Below, in pieces: positions 28,530-36,797 of a DNA stretch of 64,000 nt (position 1 is the first letter of the stretch; the number at the start of each line of letters is the position of its first letter). The notes below the pieces were generated by a model, which did no database searches, was not told where the DNA came from, and saw nothing but the letters and a program-made list of their open reading frames with translations. Origin of the DNA: Methyloprofundus sp. GTDB taxonomy: Bacteria; Pseudomonadota; Gammaproteobacteria; Methylococcales; Methylomonadaceae. The translations under genes and the position numbers were made by a program. The stretch is from NCBI GenBank assembly GCA_016592635.1, contig AP023240.1, forward strand, positions 1,835,630-1,899,629, written 5' to 3'.

Positions 28530-28985
28530 ATGGATATTAAATCAAAACTTTTGGGCGCGCAATCAGTTGATCCTGACACGGTTATTACCTTTCCACAAGG
28601 TATTCCAGGATTTGAAAATGATACGCGCTTTAAATTTTTTCACCAGGAAGGCAGTGATATAGTTTATTGGCTGCAGTCACTTGATAATGAGGAAGTCTTA
28701 TTTTCCGTCGCTCACCCGGCGCAATTTAATATTAATTATAATTTTACCTTAACTGATGCTGAAGAGGCACTGCTAGAGTTAGATAGTGTTGATGATCTCA
28801 TCATTATGATTCTTTTACATAAAAGTGACGATGAGTCTGCTGAGCCAACCATTAAAGGTTCTATTCAGGCTCCGTTGGTTATTAATGGTAAAACACGTTT
28901 AGCAATACAGAAAGCTTTAGCTAAGGTAGAGCAAAGTATTACTTTGACCGAGACCAGTAACGAAATTGATGTATCTGAATCTTAA
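28530..28985 (+). CDS. fliW: Flagellar assembly factor FliW
   Basis: FliW binds flagellin and the translational repressor CsrA, tuning flagellin synthesis. The 151-residue protein has the family signature near the N-terminus (ITFPQGIPGFENDTRFKFF) and the conserved late INGKTRLAIQKAL... segment (usual QxV-L replaced). No flagellar, flagellin or csrA gene is within the window, so this copy is solitary. It is divergent from the solute-binding protein gene and convergent with the PIN toxin gene, with a palindromic repeat between. Confidence 0.85.
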   Translation: MDIKSKLLGAQSVDPDTVITFPQGIPGFENDTRFKFFHQEGSDIVYWLQSLDNEEVLFSVAHPAQFNINYNFTLTDAEEALLELDSVDDLIIMILLHKSDDESAEPTIKGSIQAPLVINGKTRLAIQKALAKVEQSITLTETSNEIDVSES

Positions 28986-28998
28986 ATGGGCAATTGTC

Positions 28999-29140
28999 GT
29001 AGGTCGGAATAGCTTATCAAGCAATGTTTTCCGACAAGCTGATGCACGATGGGTATTTTATTCTCTGGGTTTTGGGGCTATATTGAGTTATTGGTGTATT
29101 GGCTTATCCCTGGTGGAAAACGCTAAAGCTATTCCACCCT
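28999..29140. repeat. MITE/REP-like palindromic repeat, copy 1
   Basis: A 142-base element beginning GTAGGTCGGAATAGC and ending GCTATTCCACCCT, its ends being imperfect inverted repeats. It closely matches 29920-30074 in the same orientation (shared start, TTTTCCGACAAGCTGATGC, and the closing GGTGGAAAACGCTAAAG stretch) but lacks about 13 bases in the left part. It contains no gene. Confidence 0.8.
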
Positions 29141-29167
29141 TGTATAGAGACACCCAAAAGTGCCTGT

Positions 29168-29572
29168 TTATAATTTTAAAAAGCTTTCAATCGTATAAAT
29201 AGGCACACCGCAATGATAAAACTTTTCATCATTCGTTATTAATGCTTCACACTCATTTTCTTTGGCGCATAGACATTGGAGCATATCTTCGAGATCAAGA
29301 TTTTTTTCGAGTGATAATTCAATGGCTTTTTTGATAACATTTTTTCCGAAAGGGGAGATTATCCAGCTTTTTTGAATTGAATATAAAAACTTTAAAACTA
29401 AGGGTTTATCTTTTTGGATATAAAAAATTGTGCTGAGCATATCTTCACTTACAACAATGTTCATATCATTTGTAATCAAGTGTTTCAATAATAAATGAAT
29501 GTTTTTATTATTGGGTCTTTCAGCATCTATAAGGTCTAAGACTATATTGGTATCTAAAAATATTTTACGCAT
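29168..29572 (-). CDS. PIN-domain toxin (VapC-like ribonuclease)
   Basis: PIN-domain toxins cut RNA with a cluster of acidic residues. The 134-residue protein starts with the diagnostic FLDTNIVLDLID (D7 and nearby Asp), has SEDML, the NLDLEDMLQCLCAKE segment carrying further acidic residues, and LITNDEKF near the end. Its start codon directly follows the stop of the antitoxin gene on the same strand, the normal antitoxin-first order. The pair is bracketed by two copies of a palindromic repeat. Confidence 0.85.
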   Translation of the reverse strand: MRKIFLDTNIVLDLIDAERPNNKNIHLLLKHLITNDMNIVVSEDMLSTIFYIQKDKPLVLKFLYSIQKSWIISPFGKNVIKKAIELSLEKNLDLEDMLQCLCAKENECEALITNDEKFYHCGVPIYTIESFLKL

Positions 29573-29851
29573 TTAATATTTGGTTTTTTTAGAGGCTTTC
29601 GTTTCTTGTGCTGTCATATTTTGCGTATCACCATGACACATACCAACAAATTGCATGATTTCATTAAGTGCTTCTTGCTTTTGTTTGGCCTTCTTGGCTT
29701 CTAAAAATTCTTTAAATTCAGCTGCATATTTTGGAGATACAAATAAGCCTTTGTATTCATGTGTTTTTTTGTCTTCTACATCAACGTAATCATAGCCCTC
29801 TAAAATATTAGAGTTACGCCCTAGTTCTCGTAAGCCAACTGTTATTGTCAT
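29573..29851 (-). CDS. Antitoxin partner of the PIN toxin
   Basis: A 92-residue protein encoded directly upstream of the PIN toxin with no gap. The N-terminal part (TVGLRELGRNSNILEGYDYVDVEDKKTHEYKGLFVS) could form a Phd/AbrB-like DNA-binding fold, and the rest is a charged helix (EFKEFLEAKKAKQKQEALNEI) of the sort that wraps a toxin. I do not recognise the exact family; the role is inferred from position and size. Confidence 0.7.
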   Translation of the reverse strand: MTITVGLRELGRNSNILEGYDYVDVEDKKTHEYKGLFVSPKYAAEFKEFLEAKKAKQKQEALNEIMQFVGMCHGDTQNMTAQETKASKKTKY

Positions 29852-29919
29852 TTTATGTTCTTTGTTGTCTTTTGGTCTTATGCTGTACTTTAATGTAATT
29901 GTCGATATTTTTCAAGTCT

Positions 29920-30074
29920 GTAGGTCGGAATAGCTTATCAAGCGTAGCGCAGGTAACGTTTTCCGACAAGCTGATGCGTGATGAATACTTTGCTCTCTGG
30001 CTTATTGGCCTATATGGTGTTGTTGATGTATTGGTTTGTCTATGGTGGAAAACGCTAAAGCTATTCCACCCTAC
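29920..30074. repeat. MITE/REP-like palindromic repeat, copy 2
   Basis: A 155-base element, same orientation as 28999-29140. It starts GTAGGTCGGAATAGC and ends GCTATTCCACCCTAC, so the ends are inverted repeats. The right end folds into its own hairpin (GGTGGAA with TTCCACC). It ends 17 bases before the stop of the broken porin gene. Confidence 0.8.
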
Positions 30075-30091
30075 GCGTTATTTTACCCGAT

Positions 30092-30973
30092 TCAGAATTG
30101 ATACCCAAATAGCACACGGATCTGCTCCGTTTTAATATCCGTTCTTTGGTTTTTGATTAGTGCATACATTATTTCAATATTAAAGCGATTAGCATATTGA
30201 AAATTTAGGTATGCATTAAGCTCTTGCGTATGGAAGTCAGTAGCTTTTTCGGCTTGGAAATCCCCCGTGGCAACTCCAAAAGCCAACCCTGCAATGGGCT
30301 GATATTCCAGATTAAGTAATACTGCTTGTGAATTAATTCCAGCATCAATTGCATCTAAGGTCATTTCTTCCATGGAGGTATAGAAAGGTCCGCCACCGAC
30401 ACTATTGACAGCAGCGGATTTCCCCCAATTTTTGTTAAAAGCGGTAGTGAAGGTAATACCATAAGCACTTAAAGAAGCCATAAAGCCAAGGGTGGTGGCA
30501 TCAACGTTGCCAATAGATTGCTTGCCTACCGAGCGGCCTAAATCAAACTGTGTGCCTAGTTCATAAAAAAAGATGTTATTAACATTATTTCTATAGTGCA
30601 AATCCGCATAAACAATTTGTTGTACATCTTTAATATAATAATACCAAATGCTCGCGGCGACATTTTCTTGCTTAAAAGATCCCCAGCCAACCCAGGATTG
30701 TGAACCTTCACCACCAAATGCTTCGCCGATGCCAACAAAATCTGCTTGGTCGTGGTTATTTTCCCAACCTTTTGCAGTACGAATAAATCCAGCCCCTGCA
30801 TAAAACGCTTTGTTAATGACGTAATCAACTAGGTAGGCTTCGAAGATATTAGGTAGCAGGCGTAAGTCATCTTGATCCATATGAGGTGAATCAAAGCGTT
30901 GTGGCCCTATATGTGCTTCAAAATTAGCATAAGATAGGGTCATCACGGCTTCACCTAAAGTGATATAGCTATT
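30092..30973 (-). pseudogene. OprD-like outer membrane porin, C-terminal part (split by IS200-like element)
   Basis: This is the 3' 70% of a porin gene. It reads NSYITLGEAVMTLSYANFE, then PHMDQDDLRLLPNIFEAYLVDY, the pattern of OprD-family barrels, and ends with Gly-Tyr-Gln-Phe, the aromatic C-terminus that targets outer membrane barrels for assembly. The apparent ATG at 30946 is internal, with no signal peptide. The missing 5' part is at 31601-31984; deleting 630 bases between them gives one continuous frame of about 420 codons, the usual OprD length. OprD porins pass small nutrients; the substrate here is unknown. Confidence 0.85.
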
Positions 30974-31039
30974 TTTATTGTTTCAGTCGTTAGTAAAAAC
31001 TATGCACTTTAGTGCAAGACTTTTAGTATACTCTCATTC

Positions 31040-31474
31040 ATGAGGTCTTATAGAAAGTCATCACATACAGTTCACGATTTAAAAGTTCACTTGGTTTGGA
31101 TAACCAAATACCGATATTCTGTACTTACACAAGAGGTTGGGATCCGTGCTAGGGAAATAATTCGTCAAGTTTGTAACCAGAAAGATATTAAAATTATCAG
31201 TGGAGTTGTGAGTAAAGATCATGTTCACTTGTATATATCGTACTCGCCGAAATACTCAGTAAGTGACATGGTTAAATGGTTTAAAGGATAGTCATCAAGA
31301 AAGCTTCAGGATGAGTTTCCACAGTTAGGAAAAGTGTATTGGGGTAAGCATTTTTGGGCGATTGGTTATGCGGCATTTAGTTCAGGGCATATAACTGATG
31401 AAATGATAAAAGAGTACCTTGAAAACCATGACAAGCATTCAAATCATAATGATGATGATTTTAAAATTGAGTGA
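31040..31474 (+). pseudogene. IS200/IS605 transposase TnpA, interrupted by an in-frame TAG
   Basis: Y1 HUH-type transposase of 144 codons. Key parts are present: VWITKYRYSVL, the HUH motif in KDHVHLYIS and the catalytic Tyr in MIKEYLENH near the end. A TAG at 31289-31291, just after MVKWFKG, interrupts the frame exactly where intact relatives have a Lys or Arg before SSRKLQ; the frame then continues in phase to TGA 31472. One base change from AAG would explain it. As it stands the copy cannot make full-length transposase unless the stop is read through. Confidence 0.88.
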
Positions 31475-31596
31475 CTTTTAGTCACTTGGTCATTATTCAT
31501 ACTGACTTTTTAGTCAGTTTCTGCTTTTAGTCGGCTTTAGCCGAAAAAACGACTTTCAGTCGTAAGTCAAACTATGGATCTTTCAGTCCATAGTTT
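31470..31596. repeat. Array of five short hairpins with a common CT-TT(T/C)-AG core
   Basis: Perfect or near-perfect stems lie at 31470-31486, 31501-31518, 31531-31544, 31549-31563 and 31569-31596. The first four read AGTGACT/AGTCACT, ACTGACT/AGTCAGT, TCGGCT/AGCCGA and ACGACT/AGTCGT. All have loops of two to four T/C bases closed by CT...AG. A sixth of the same kind, TGCACT-TT-AGTGCA, is at 31003-31016, on the left side of tnpA. Stem sequences differ but the core is kept. Confidence 0.8.
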
Positions 31597-31600
31597 GTTG

Positions 31601-31984
31601 ATTTTTGTTGAAGAAATCAGTGTGTACTTCATCTTTGTTACCACTATTAAATCCTGGATTAATCGCTGTAAAAGCACTTGTATGGATTTTAAAAAAAGAT
31701 CCCCAAGAAATACCGCAGCCCAGCTCACCGCCGAAACCATAAGCTTGCTGTTTTGCAATAGTGTGTTGATGAGTTTGAATATAGCCTGCACGTAGGTATC
31801 CATTACAGCTATCGTACTTTAAGTCATGCTTAATGCCCGTTTCGCGTTTCGGGTTATTGATGTTGTATGGGGAACCAGGTGCTAAATCTTCTTGCGTTGG
31901 AGTTTGAATCGAGATTTTTTCATCAGCTATGGATGTTTGTAGTGTGATTAACACTATTAACAAACTATAAAGGTAAGTTTTCAT
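31601..31984 (-). pseudogene. OprD-like outer membrane porin, N-terminal part
   Basis: The 5' part of the split porin: signal peptide (YLYSLLIVLITLQTSIA), then GYLRAGYIQTHQHT and a barrel-like region ending DFFNKN at the IS junction. As it stands the frame runs eleven more codons or fewer into the IS and stops at 31583-31585. Joined to the 30092-30973 part it reads DFFNKN-SYITLGE, a match to the OprD pattern. It lies about 215 bases downstream of the cobalamin riboswitch on the same strand, so the intact gene would have been B12-controlled. Confidence 0.85.
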
Positions 31985-32198
31985 GTTTTCTCATTATTTA
32001 TTAAAAATACTAGAAGGTATTAAGGTTTTAGCTAAAAACAGCGTGCAATAAAAATCAATCGCTATATTGATTTGATTTATCGCCAGTCATTGCTAAATAA
32101 ATAATAAGAAAAGGTAGGGTAAAAAAGAATGCATATTATGGATACTCAGTTACTGTGCTCACCCGCACAAGTGTATGTTCAAGAAAAATATTTCTCGG

Positions 32199-32398
32199 CC
32201 TAATTCAGGCAGGTCTCCGGGCTGATGAGTGACGTACTGTCTATGTTTACGCCTTCCCATTCGTAAGAACAGTGGACTCTGTAAACACTTGACTCAATTA
32301 CCGTTGCGGGGGCAGCGTTGGCTTTATTGTTGCTAATGCACCAACTTCCCTATTAATTTTGAAATGGCTTTTCAAAACACCTGAAACGAAGGCCACTA
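32199..32398 (-). promoter_or_regulatory. Cobalamin riboswitch upstream of the porin gene
   Basis: Read on the minus strand, the region contains the ordered landmarks of the AdoCbl-type riboswitch: a 5' stem with TTTCAGGTG, GGGAAGTTGGTG, the conserved core ACGCTGCCCCCGCAACGG, CCACTG, GGGAAGG, and the B12 box as CCCGGAGACCTGCCTGA close to 32200. Such RNAs normally repress B12 uptake or synthesis genes when cobalamin is abundant. The only gene downstream on this strand is the split OprD-like porin. Between riboswitch and gene lies a small hairpin (TGTGC/GCACA near 32155-32170). Confidence 0.88.
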
Positions 32399-32520
32399 TA
32401 CATTTAATTAAAAATACGAACAAGTCTTATTTGCATCTGTGCTGTGACAGTTTATTCATATGAATAGTAGCGATATAATGAGGTATTGAATTTAAACCGT
32501 TTAAATAAATTGAGAATAAA

Positions 32521-32883
32521 ATGGCAAGTAACCAAAGCATGAGTGCAACAGAGCGCATTGTCGCTGATGCGCGTAAACATCAGACTGACAGAGAAAAAAC
32601 GTATCGTGGCCAAGCGTTAAAAATGTACCCTTGGGTTTGTGGGCGTTGTTCGCGTGAATTTGATAATAAAAATTTACAAGAATTAACCGTTCATCATAAA
32701 AATCATAACCATGATGATAACCCTGCTGATGGGAGTAATTGGGAGCTGTTGTGTTTGTATTGCCATGATAATGAGCATTCCAAATACGAAGAAATGCGCT
32801 TTGGTAGTGCTAAGCAAGAACAGGATAACTCAGGTGGATCACATAACCCTTTTGCGGGTTTGGGCGACTTGCTGAAGAAATGA
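32521..32883 (+). CDS. yajD: YajD-family HNH nuclease
   Basis: A 120-residue HNH endonuclease-like protein. It has the zinc-binding CGRC (VCGRCSREF) and a second CxxC-like pair (LLCLYCHDNEHS), with the HNH core HHKNHNHDDNPADGSNWELLC. The family is of unknown biological role, though the fold is a DNA nuclease fold. The stop overlaps the tag start as ATGA, so it is cotranscribed with a DNA-repair glycosylase. Confidence 0.88.
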   Translation: MASNQSMSATERIVADARKHQTDREKTYRGQALKMYPWVCGRCSREFDNKNLQELTVHHKNHNHDDNPADGSNWELLCLYCHDNEHSKYEEMRFGSAKQEQDNSGGSHNPFAGLGDLLKK

Positions 32884-33452
32884 GTAAATGCCCTTGGGCC
32901 TTGTCCAACGCTTTAGAGGAATATTATCACGATACTGAATGGGGAGTACCAGTACATGATGATCGCTTGTTATTTGAGTTTCTGATTTTAGAGGGTGCGC
33001 AGGCAGGTTTAAGTTGGTTGACGGTATTAAAAAAGCGCGAAGGCTATCGTCAGGCATTTGCAGGTTTTGATGCGCATAAAATTGCCCAATTTACGGATGC
33101 AGACCAAGCGGCGTTAATGGCTAATCCTGATATTATTAGGAATAAGCTAAAGATTAAATCCACCATCACTAATGCGCAAGCTTTTCTGCTAATACAGGAA
33201 CAGTATGGTAGTTTCGATCAATATATGTGGCAGTTTGTGGGCGGACAAGTGATTAACAATGCTTGGCAGTCTATCGAGGATATTCCTACCAGTACTCCTG
33301 AGTCTGATTTAATGAGCAAAACTTTAAAAAAGGCTGGGTTTAAGTTTGTTGGCACAACTATTTGTTATGCTTATATGCAGGCAGTGGGGATGGTCAATGA
33401 TCATTTATTAACTTGTCCAAACTATGAATTGATCAATAGAGCAATTAGTTAA
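32880..33452 (+). CDS. tag: DNA-3-methyladenine glycosylase I
   Basis: Tag removes 3-methyladenine from alkylated DNA. The zinc ligands of the family are present at exactly the known positions: C4, H17, H175 and C179, with the N-terminal CPWA and YYHDTEWGVP signatures and the EGAQAGLSWLTVL helix. At 190 residues it is normal length. It overlaps yajD by four bases. Confidence 0.95.
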   Translation: MSKCPWALSNALEEYYHDTEWGVPVHDDRLLFEFLILEGAQAGLSWLTVLKKREGYRQAFAGFDAHKIAQFTDADQAALMANPDIIRNKLKIKSTITNAQAFLLIQEQYGSFDQYMWQFVGGQVINNAWQSIEDIPTSTPESDLMSKTLKKAGFKFVGTTICYAYMQAVGMVNDHLLTCPNYELINRAIS

Positions 33453-33493
33453 TTCAGGAAATAAGAATTTAATTGTATGCACAACAGAAAAAC

Positions 33494-33514
33494 AACACTC
33501 CACGTGTTTTTTCG
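33494..33514 (+). terminator. Weak intrinsic terminator after tag
   Basis: AACAC (33494-33498) pairs with GTGTT (33504-33508), followed by a T run. The stem is short. Confidence 0.45.
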
Positions 33515-33586
33515 TTTTAGCGTTGTTCTAAATGCTATACAATAGGCAAGATATAGATTTCAGCGTTTTTATTAAAGATATTATTC

Positions 33587-34336
33587 ATGACTGATACGAC
33601 TAAGAATGGTGCAAAAGCACGTAATCGTGGTATTTATTTACTACCTAACCTGTTTACAACAGGCGCTTTATTTTCAGGGTTTTATGGCATAACCTCAGCA
33701 ATTGACGGTCGTTTTGAAACTGCGGCAATGTTGATTTTTGTTTCCTTGGTGTTAGATGGCCTAGATGGGCGGGTAGCACGCATGACTAACACCCAAAGTG
33801 ATTTTGGTGCTGAGTATGACAGCATGGCCGATATGGTTTCCTTTGCTGCAGCCCCTGCTATTATTTTGTATTTATGGTCATTAGCGACTTTAGGGCAGGC
33901 GGGATTAATTGCTGCATTTGTACATTTGGCGGGGGGCGCTTTGCGATTAGCGCGCTTTAATACCCAACTGGAAACACAAGATAAACGCTATTTTCAAGGC
34001 TTGCCGAGCCCTGCTGCTGCTGCCATTTTAGCTGGCTTAGTTTGGATTAGTGAAAAATATAGTTATGGCATTGATGAATTACCTTGGTTGGTGCTGGTTA
34101 TGGCTGTTTCGACAGGTTTGTTAATGGTGAGTAATTTCCGCTACTATAGTTTTAAAGATATAAACTTACGCGGTAAAGTACCTTTTGTTGTGGTTATTGG
34201 TGTCATGTTGGGTTTTGCAATTACCTTATCTAATCCTGCTACGGTGTTATTTTTATTTTTCTTTGGCTATGCTTTATCAGGTCCCATTATGACTATGTTA
34301 TTATTGCGCCGTAAACGTCAAGAGCGTACTAATTAA
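33587..34336 (+). CDS. pssA: CDP-diacylglycerol-serine O-phosphatidyltransferase
   Basis: PssA makes phosphatidylserine from CDP-diacylglycerol and serine in the inner membrane. The CDP-alcohol phosphotransferase motif DGLDGRVARMTN...FGAEYDSMAD is present with all conserved Asp residues, set among about eight membrane segments (LFTTGALFSGFYGIT, VSLVLDGL, IAAFVHLAGGALRLA, WLVLVMAVSTGLLMV, VPFVVVIGVMLGFAI, VLFLFFFGYALSGP). The 249-residue size fits the membrane-bound type II enzyme. It lies upstream of leuA, an order common in gammaproteobacteria. Confidence 0.93.
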   Translation: MTDTTKNGAKARNRGIYLLPNLFTTGALFSGFYGITSAIDGRFETAAMLIFVSLVLDGLDGRVARMTNTQSDFGAEYDSMADMVSFAAAPAIILYLWSLATLGQAGLIAAFVHLAGGALRLARFNTQLETQDKRYFQGLPSPAAAAILAGLVWISEKYSYGIDELPWLVLVMAVSTGLLMVSNFRYYSFKDINLRGKVPFVVVIGVMLGFAITLSNPATVLFLFFFGYALSGPIMTMLLLRRKRQERTN

Positions 34337-34553
34337 AGAATATGCAGCCAATAAATAAAATAAGTAATCCAATCCTTGTGAATTGTTATCTTTCCTCTAG
34401 CTGGCTAGGTCGGCATCTGCCCTGATGGGCATATTCTCTGTTTTACCTACTTTAAACAATTTTTTCTAGCCCTTTGGCAGGACTACTTTTAGGTAATCCT
34501 GTTTAGCTAATGGTTGGCTATCTATCAATAGCCTGACATGTATGGAATTTCTC

Positions 34554-36089
34554 ATGAAAGATAAATTAATAATTTTTGATACAACTTTGCGCGATGGCGA
34601 GCAAAGTCCTGGTGCGTCAATGACGCGTGACGAAAAAGTAAGAATTGCACGAGCTTTAGAGCGTTTAAAAGTCGATGTGATTGAAGCCGGATTTCCTGCG
34701 GCAAGTGATGGTGATTTTGCGGCGGTACAAGCCGTGGCAGAAACTGTTAAAGACAGTACAGTTTGTGGTTTGGCGCGAGCGCTGGATCGTGATATTGATC
34801 GTGCGGGGGAGGCTTTAAAACCAGCGGCAAGCTCACGTATTCATACTTTTATTGCGACTTCACCTATACATATGCAAATGAAGTTGAAGATGTCGCCTGA
34901 TCAAGTTGTTGAATATGCGGTGCGTGCTGTTAAACGAGCACGTCAATATACTGATAATGTCGAATTTTCACCTGAAGATGCGGGTCGCTCTGAAGAAGAT
35001 TTTTTGTGTCGTATTTTGGAAGCTGTTATTGATGCAGGGGCCACCACGCTAAATATTCCGGATACTGTTGGCTATAGTATTCCCGCAGATTTTGGCGCGA
35101 TGATTGCCAATTTAAGACAGCGTATTCCTAATGCGGATAAAGCCATTTTTTCAGTGCATTGCCATAATGATTTAGGGTTAGCGGTTGCTAATTCCCTATC
35201 AGCGGTGATGAATGGTGCGCGCCAAGTTGAGTGTACTATTAATGGTTTGGGTGAGCGTGCGGGTAATGCTGCCTTAGAAGAAGTCGTGATGGCTATTAAA
35301 ACACGACATGATGTGTTTACTTGCGACACGCGATTAGATATTCGCGAGATTGTGACATGCTCTAAACTCGTTTCTAGCATTACTGGTTTTCCAGTACAGC
35401 CGAATAAAGCGATTGTTGGTGCAAATGCGTTTGCGCATGAATCAGGCATTCATCAAGACGGTGTATTAAAAAATCGAGAAACTTACGAAATCATGCGTGC
35501 TGAAGATGTGGGGTGGTCAGCAAATCGGATGGTTTTGGGTAAACATTCCGGACGTAATGCGTTCAAAAGTCGGATGACAGAACTAGGCTTTGAGTTTTCG
35601 AGTGAATCTGAATTAAATGATGCTTTCTATCGCTTTAAACAATTAGCTGATAAAAAACATGAAATTTTTGATGAAGATTTACAAGCGTTAATTACTGAAG
35701 TCAGTGCAGAAACTGAAGAAGAAAATTTGAAGTTAATTGCTTTAAAGGTTTGTTCAGAGACAGGTGAAACTCCCAATGCTACTGTTACGGTCAAGATAGG
35801 TGAACAAGAGTTTACTGCCGATGCTGAAGGCAGTGGTGCCGTTGATGCCAGTTTGAAAGCAATTGATTCAATCGTAAATTCTCAAGCTTCTTTAGAGTTG
35901 TATTCAGTTAACAATATTACCAATGGTACTGATGCACAAGGTGATGTGACTGTACGTTTGGAAAAAGCGGGCCGGGTTGTTAATGGCTTAGGTGCAGATA
36001 CCGATATCGTTATTGCCTCAGCTAAAGCTTATATCAATGCTTTGAATAAGTTGGAAGATAAAGGCATTAAAAAACACCCGCAGGTATAA
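34554..36089 (+). CDS. leuA: 2-isopropylmalate synthase
   Basis: LeuA condenses acetyl-CoA with 2-oxoisovalerate, the first step of leucine synthesis. The protein has the catalytic TIM-barrel ([29 protein letters not shown], metal-binding HESGIHQDG) and the C-terminal regulatory domain that binds leucine (about 390-511). I chose ATG 34554, preceded by TGGAA, which matches where homologues begin; an in-frame ATG at 34542 would add four residues. The 200-base gap before it contains a small hairpin (TGCCC/GGGCA near 34417-34430) but no convincing attenuator with Leu codons. Confidence 0.95.
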   Translation: MKDKLIIFDTTLRDGEQSPGASMTRDEKVRIARALERLKVDVIEAGFPAASDGDFAAVQAVAETVKDSTVCGLARALDRDIDRAGEALKPAASSRIHTFIATSPIHMQMKLKMSPDQVVEYAVRAVKRARQYTDNVEFSPEDAGRSEEDFLCRILEAVIDAGATTLNIPDTVGYSIPADFGAMIANLRQRIPNADKAIFSVHCHNDLGLAVANSLSAVMNGARQVECTINGLGERAGNAALEEVVMAIKTRHDVFTCDTRLDIREIVTCSKLVSSITGFPVQPNKAIVGANAFAHESGIHQDGVLKNRETYEIMRAEDVGWSANRMVLGKHSGRNAFKSRMTELGFEFSSESELNDAFYRFKQLADKKHEIFDEDLQALITEVSAETEEENLKLIALKVCSETGETPNATVTVKIGEQEFTADAEGSGAVDASLKAIDSIVNSQASLELYSVNNITNGTDAQGDVTVRLEKAGRVVNGLGADTDIVIASAKAYINALNKLEDKGIKKHPQV

Positions 36090-36126
36090 GAGAAGCATGG
36101 TTTATCTGCTTGGTGATTAAGATTTA

Positions 36127-36795
36127 ATGATGGACAACACAACACGCCTGCAATATTTAGCTGCAATGGGGATCGATGTTTGGGTGCCTCGTTATATTGA
36201 AGAGCAAGCTGACATACAAGCCATAGCTGTTAATGTTTCTGATGATAATTGGGAAATATTACAAGCAGAAATAATGGCTTGCCAGCAATGTGAATTAGGG
36301 AAAACTCGACAACAAGCTGTGCTGGGAGCAGGTAATCAAGATGCCGATTGGATGTGGATCACTGAAGCACCAGGAGCGGAAGATGAACAGCAGGGCCAGC
36401 CATTTTCTGATCATTCTGCATTGCTATTAACAGAAATGTTAAGAGCGATGCAGTTAAGTCGCGAAGAAGTCTTTATTACTAATATTGTTAAATGCAGACC
36501 GCCAGCTGATCGTGAGCCTAAGATACATGAATTAAGTGCTTGTGCGCCTTTTTTAGAGCGTCAAATTGCCTTGGTACAGCCTAAAATAATTATTGCTGTT
36601 GGGCGGATTGCTGCTCATAAGCTATTACAAAGTAAAGCCACCTTATCTGAACTAAGACAAGCTAGTTATGAGCTTGGTGGTATTCCTCTGGTCGTGATGT
36701 ATCATCCGGCCTATTTGTTGCGTGCGTTAACGCAGAAAAGCAAAGCTTGGCAAGATATGCAACGAGCTTTAACTCTATTTGAAACAGTGAAATAA
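36127..36795 (+). CDS. Family 4 (iron-sulfur) uracil-DNA glycosylase
   Basis: This enzyme class removes uracil from DNA and holds a 4Fe-4S cluster. Cluster Cys residues are visible in MACQQCELGKTR, IVKCRPP and ELSACAPFLERQI. The active-site motif reads TEAPGAEDEQQGQPFSD, a variant of GEAPGxxED, and the late motif is MYHPAYLLR. The first 45 residues are an extension before the conserved domain. The gene starts 38 bases after leuA and ends three bases before rimI, suggesting cotranscription with the latter. Confidence 0.9.
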   Translation: MMDNTTRLQYLAAMGIDVWVPRYIEEQADIQAIAVNVSDDNWEILQAEIMACQQCELGKTRQQAVLGAGNQDADWMWITEAPGAEDEQQGQPFSDHSALLLTEMLRAMQLSREEVFITNIVKCRPPADREPKIHELSACAPFLERQIALVQPKIIIAVGRIAAHKLLQSKATLSELRQASYELGGIPLVVMYHPAYLLRALTQKSKAWQDMQRALTLFETVK

Positions 36796-36797
36796 GA

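Larger units (their letters stand above)
30971..31606 (+). mobile_element. IS200/IS605-like element inserted in the porin gene
   Basis: About 630 bases between the two porin halves. ATTTTT is present at both junctions (30971-30976 and 31601-31606), so the exact ends are ambiguous by six bases. The element has no terminal inverted repeats but has subterminal hairpins on both sides, as expected for IS200-type single-strand transposons. A near-repeat TTTCAGTCGT-AGT--AAACTATG occurs at 30981 and 31554. It carries only tnpA, no tnpB. Confidence 0.85.

Noticed and set aside
32093..32134. 13-codon minus-strand frame between the cobalamin riboswitch and the porin
   Set aside because: Too short and not preceded by a ribosome-binding site; may be a leader peptide but nothing supports it.
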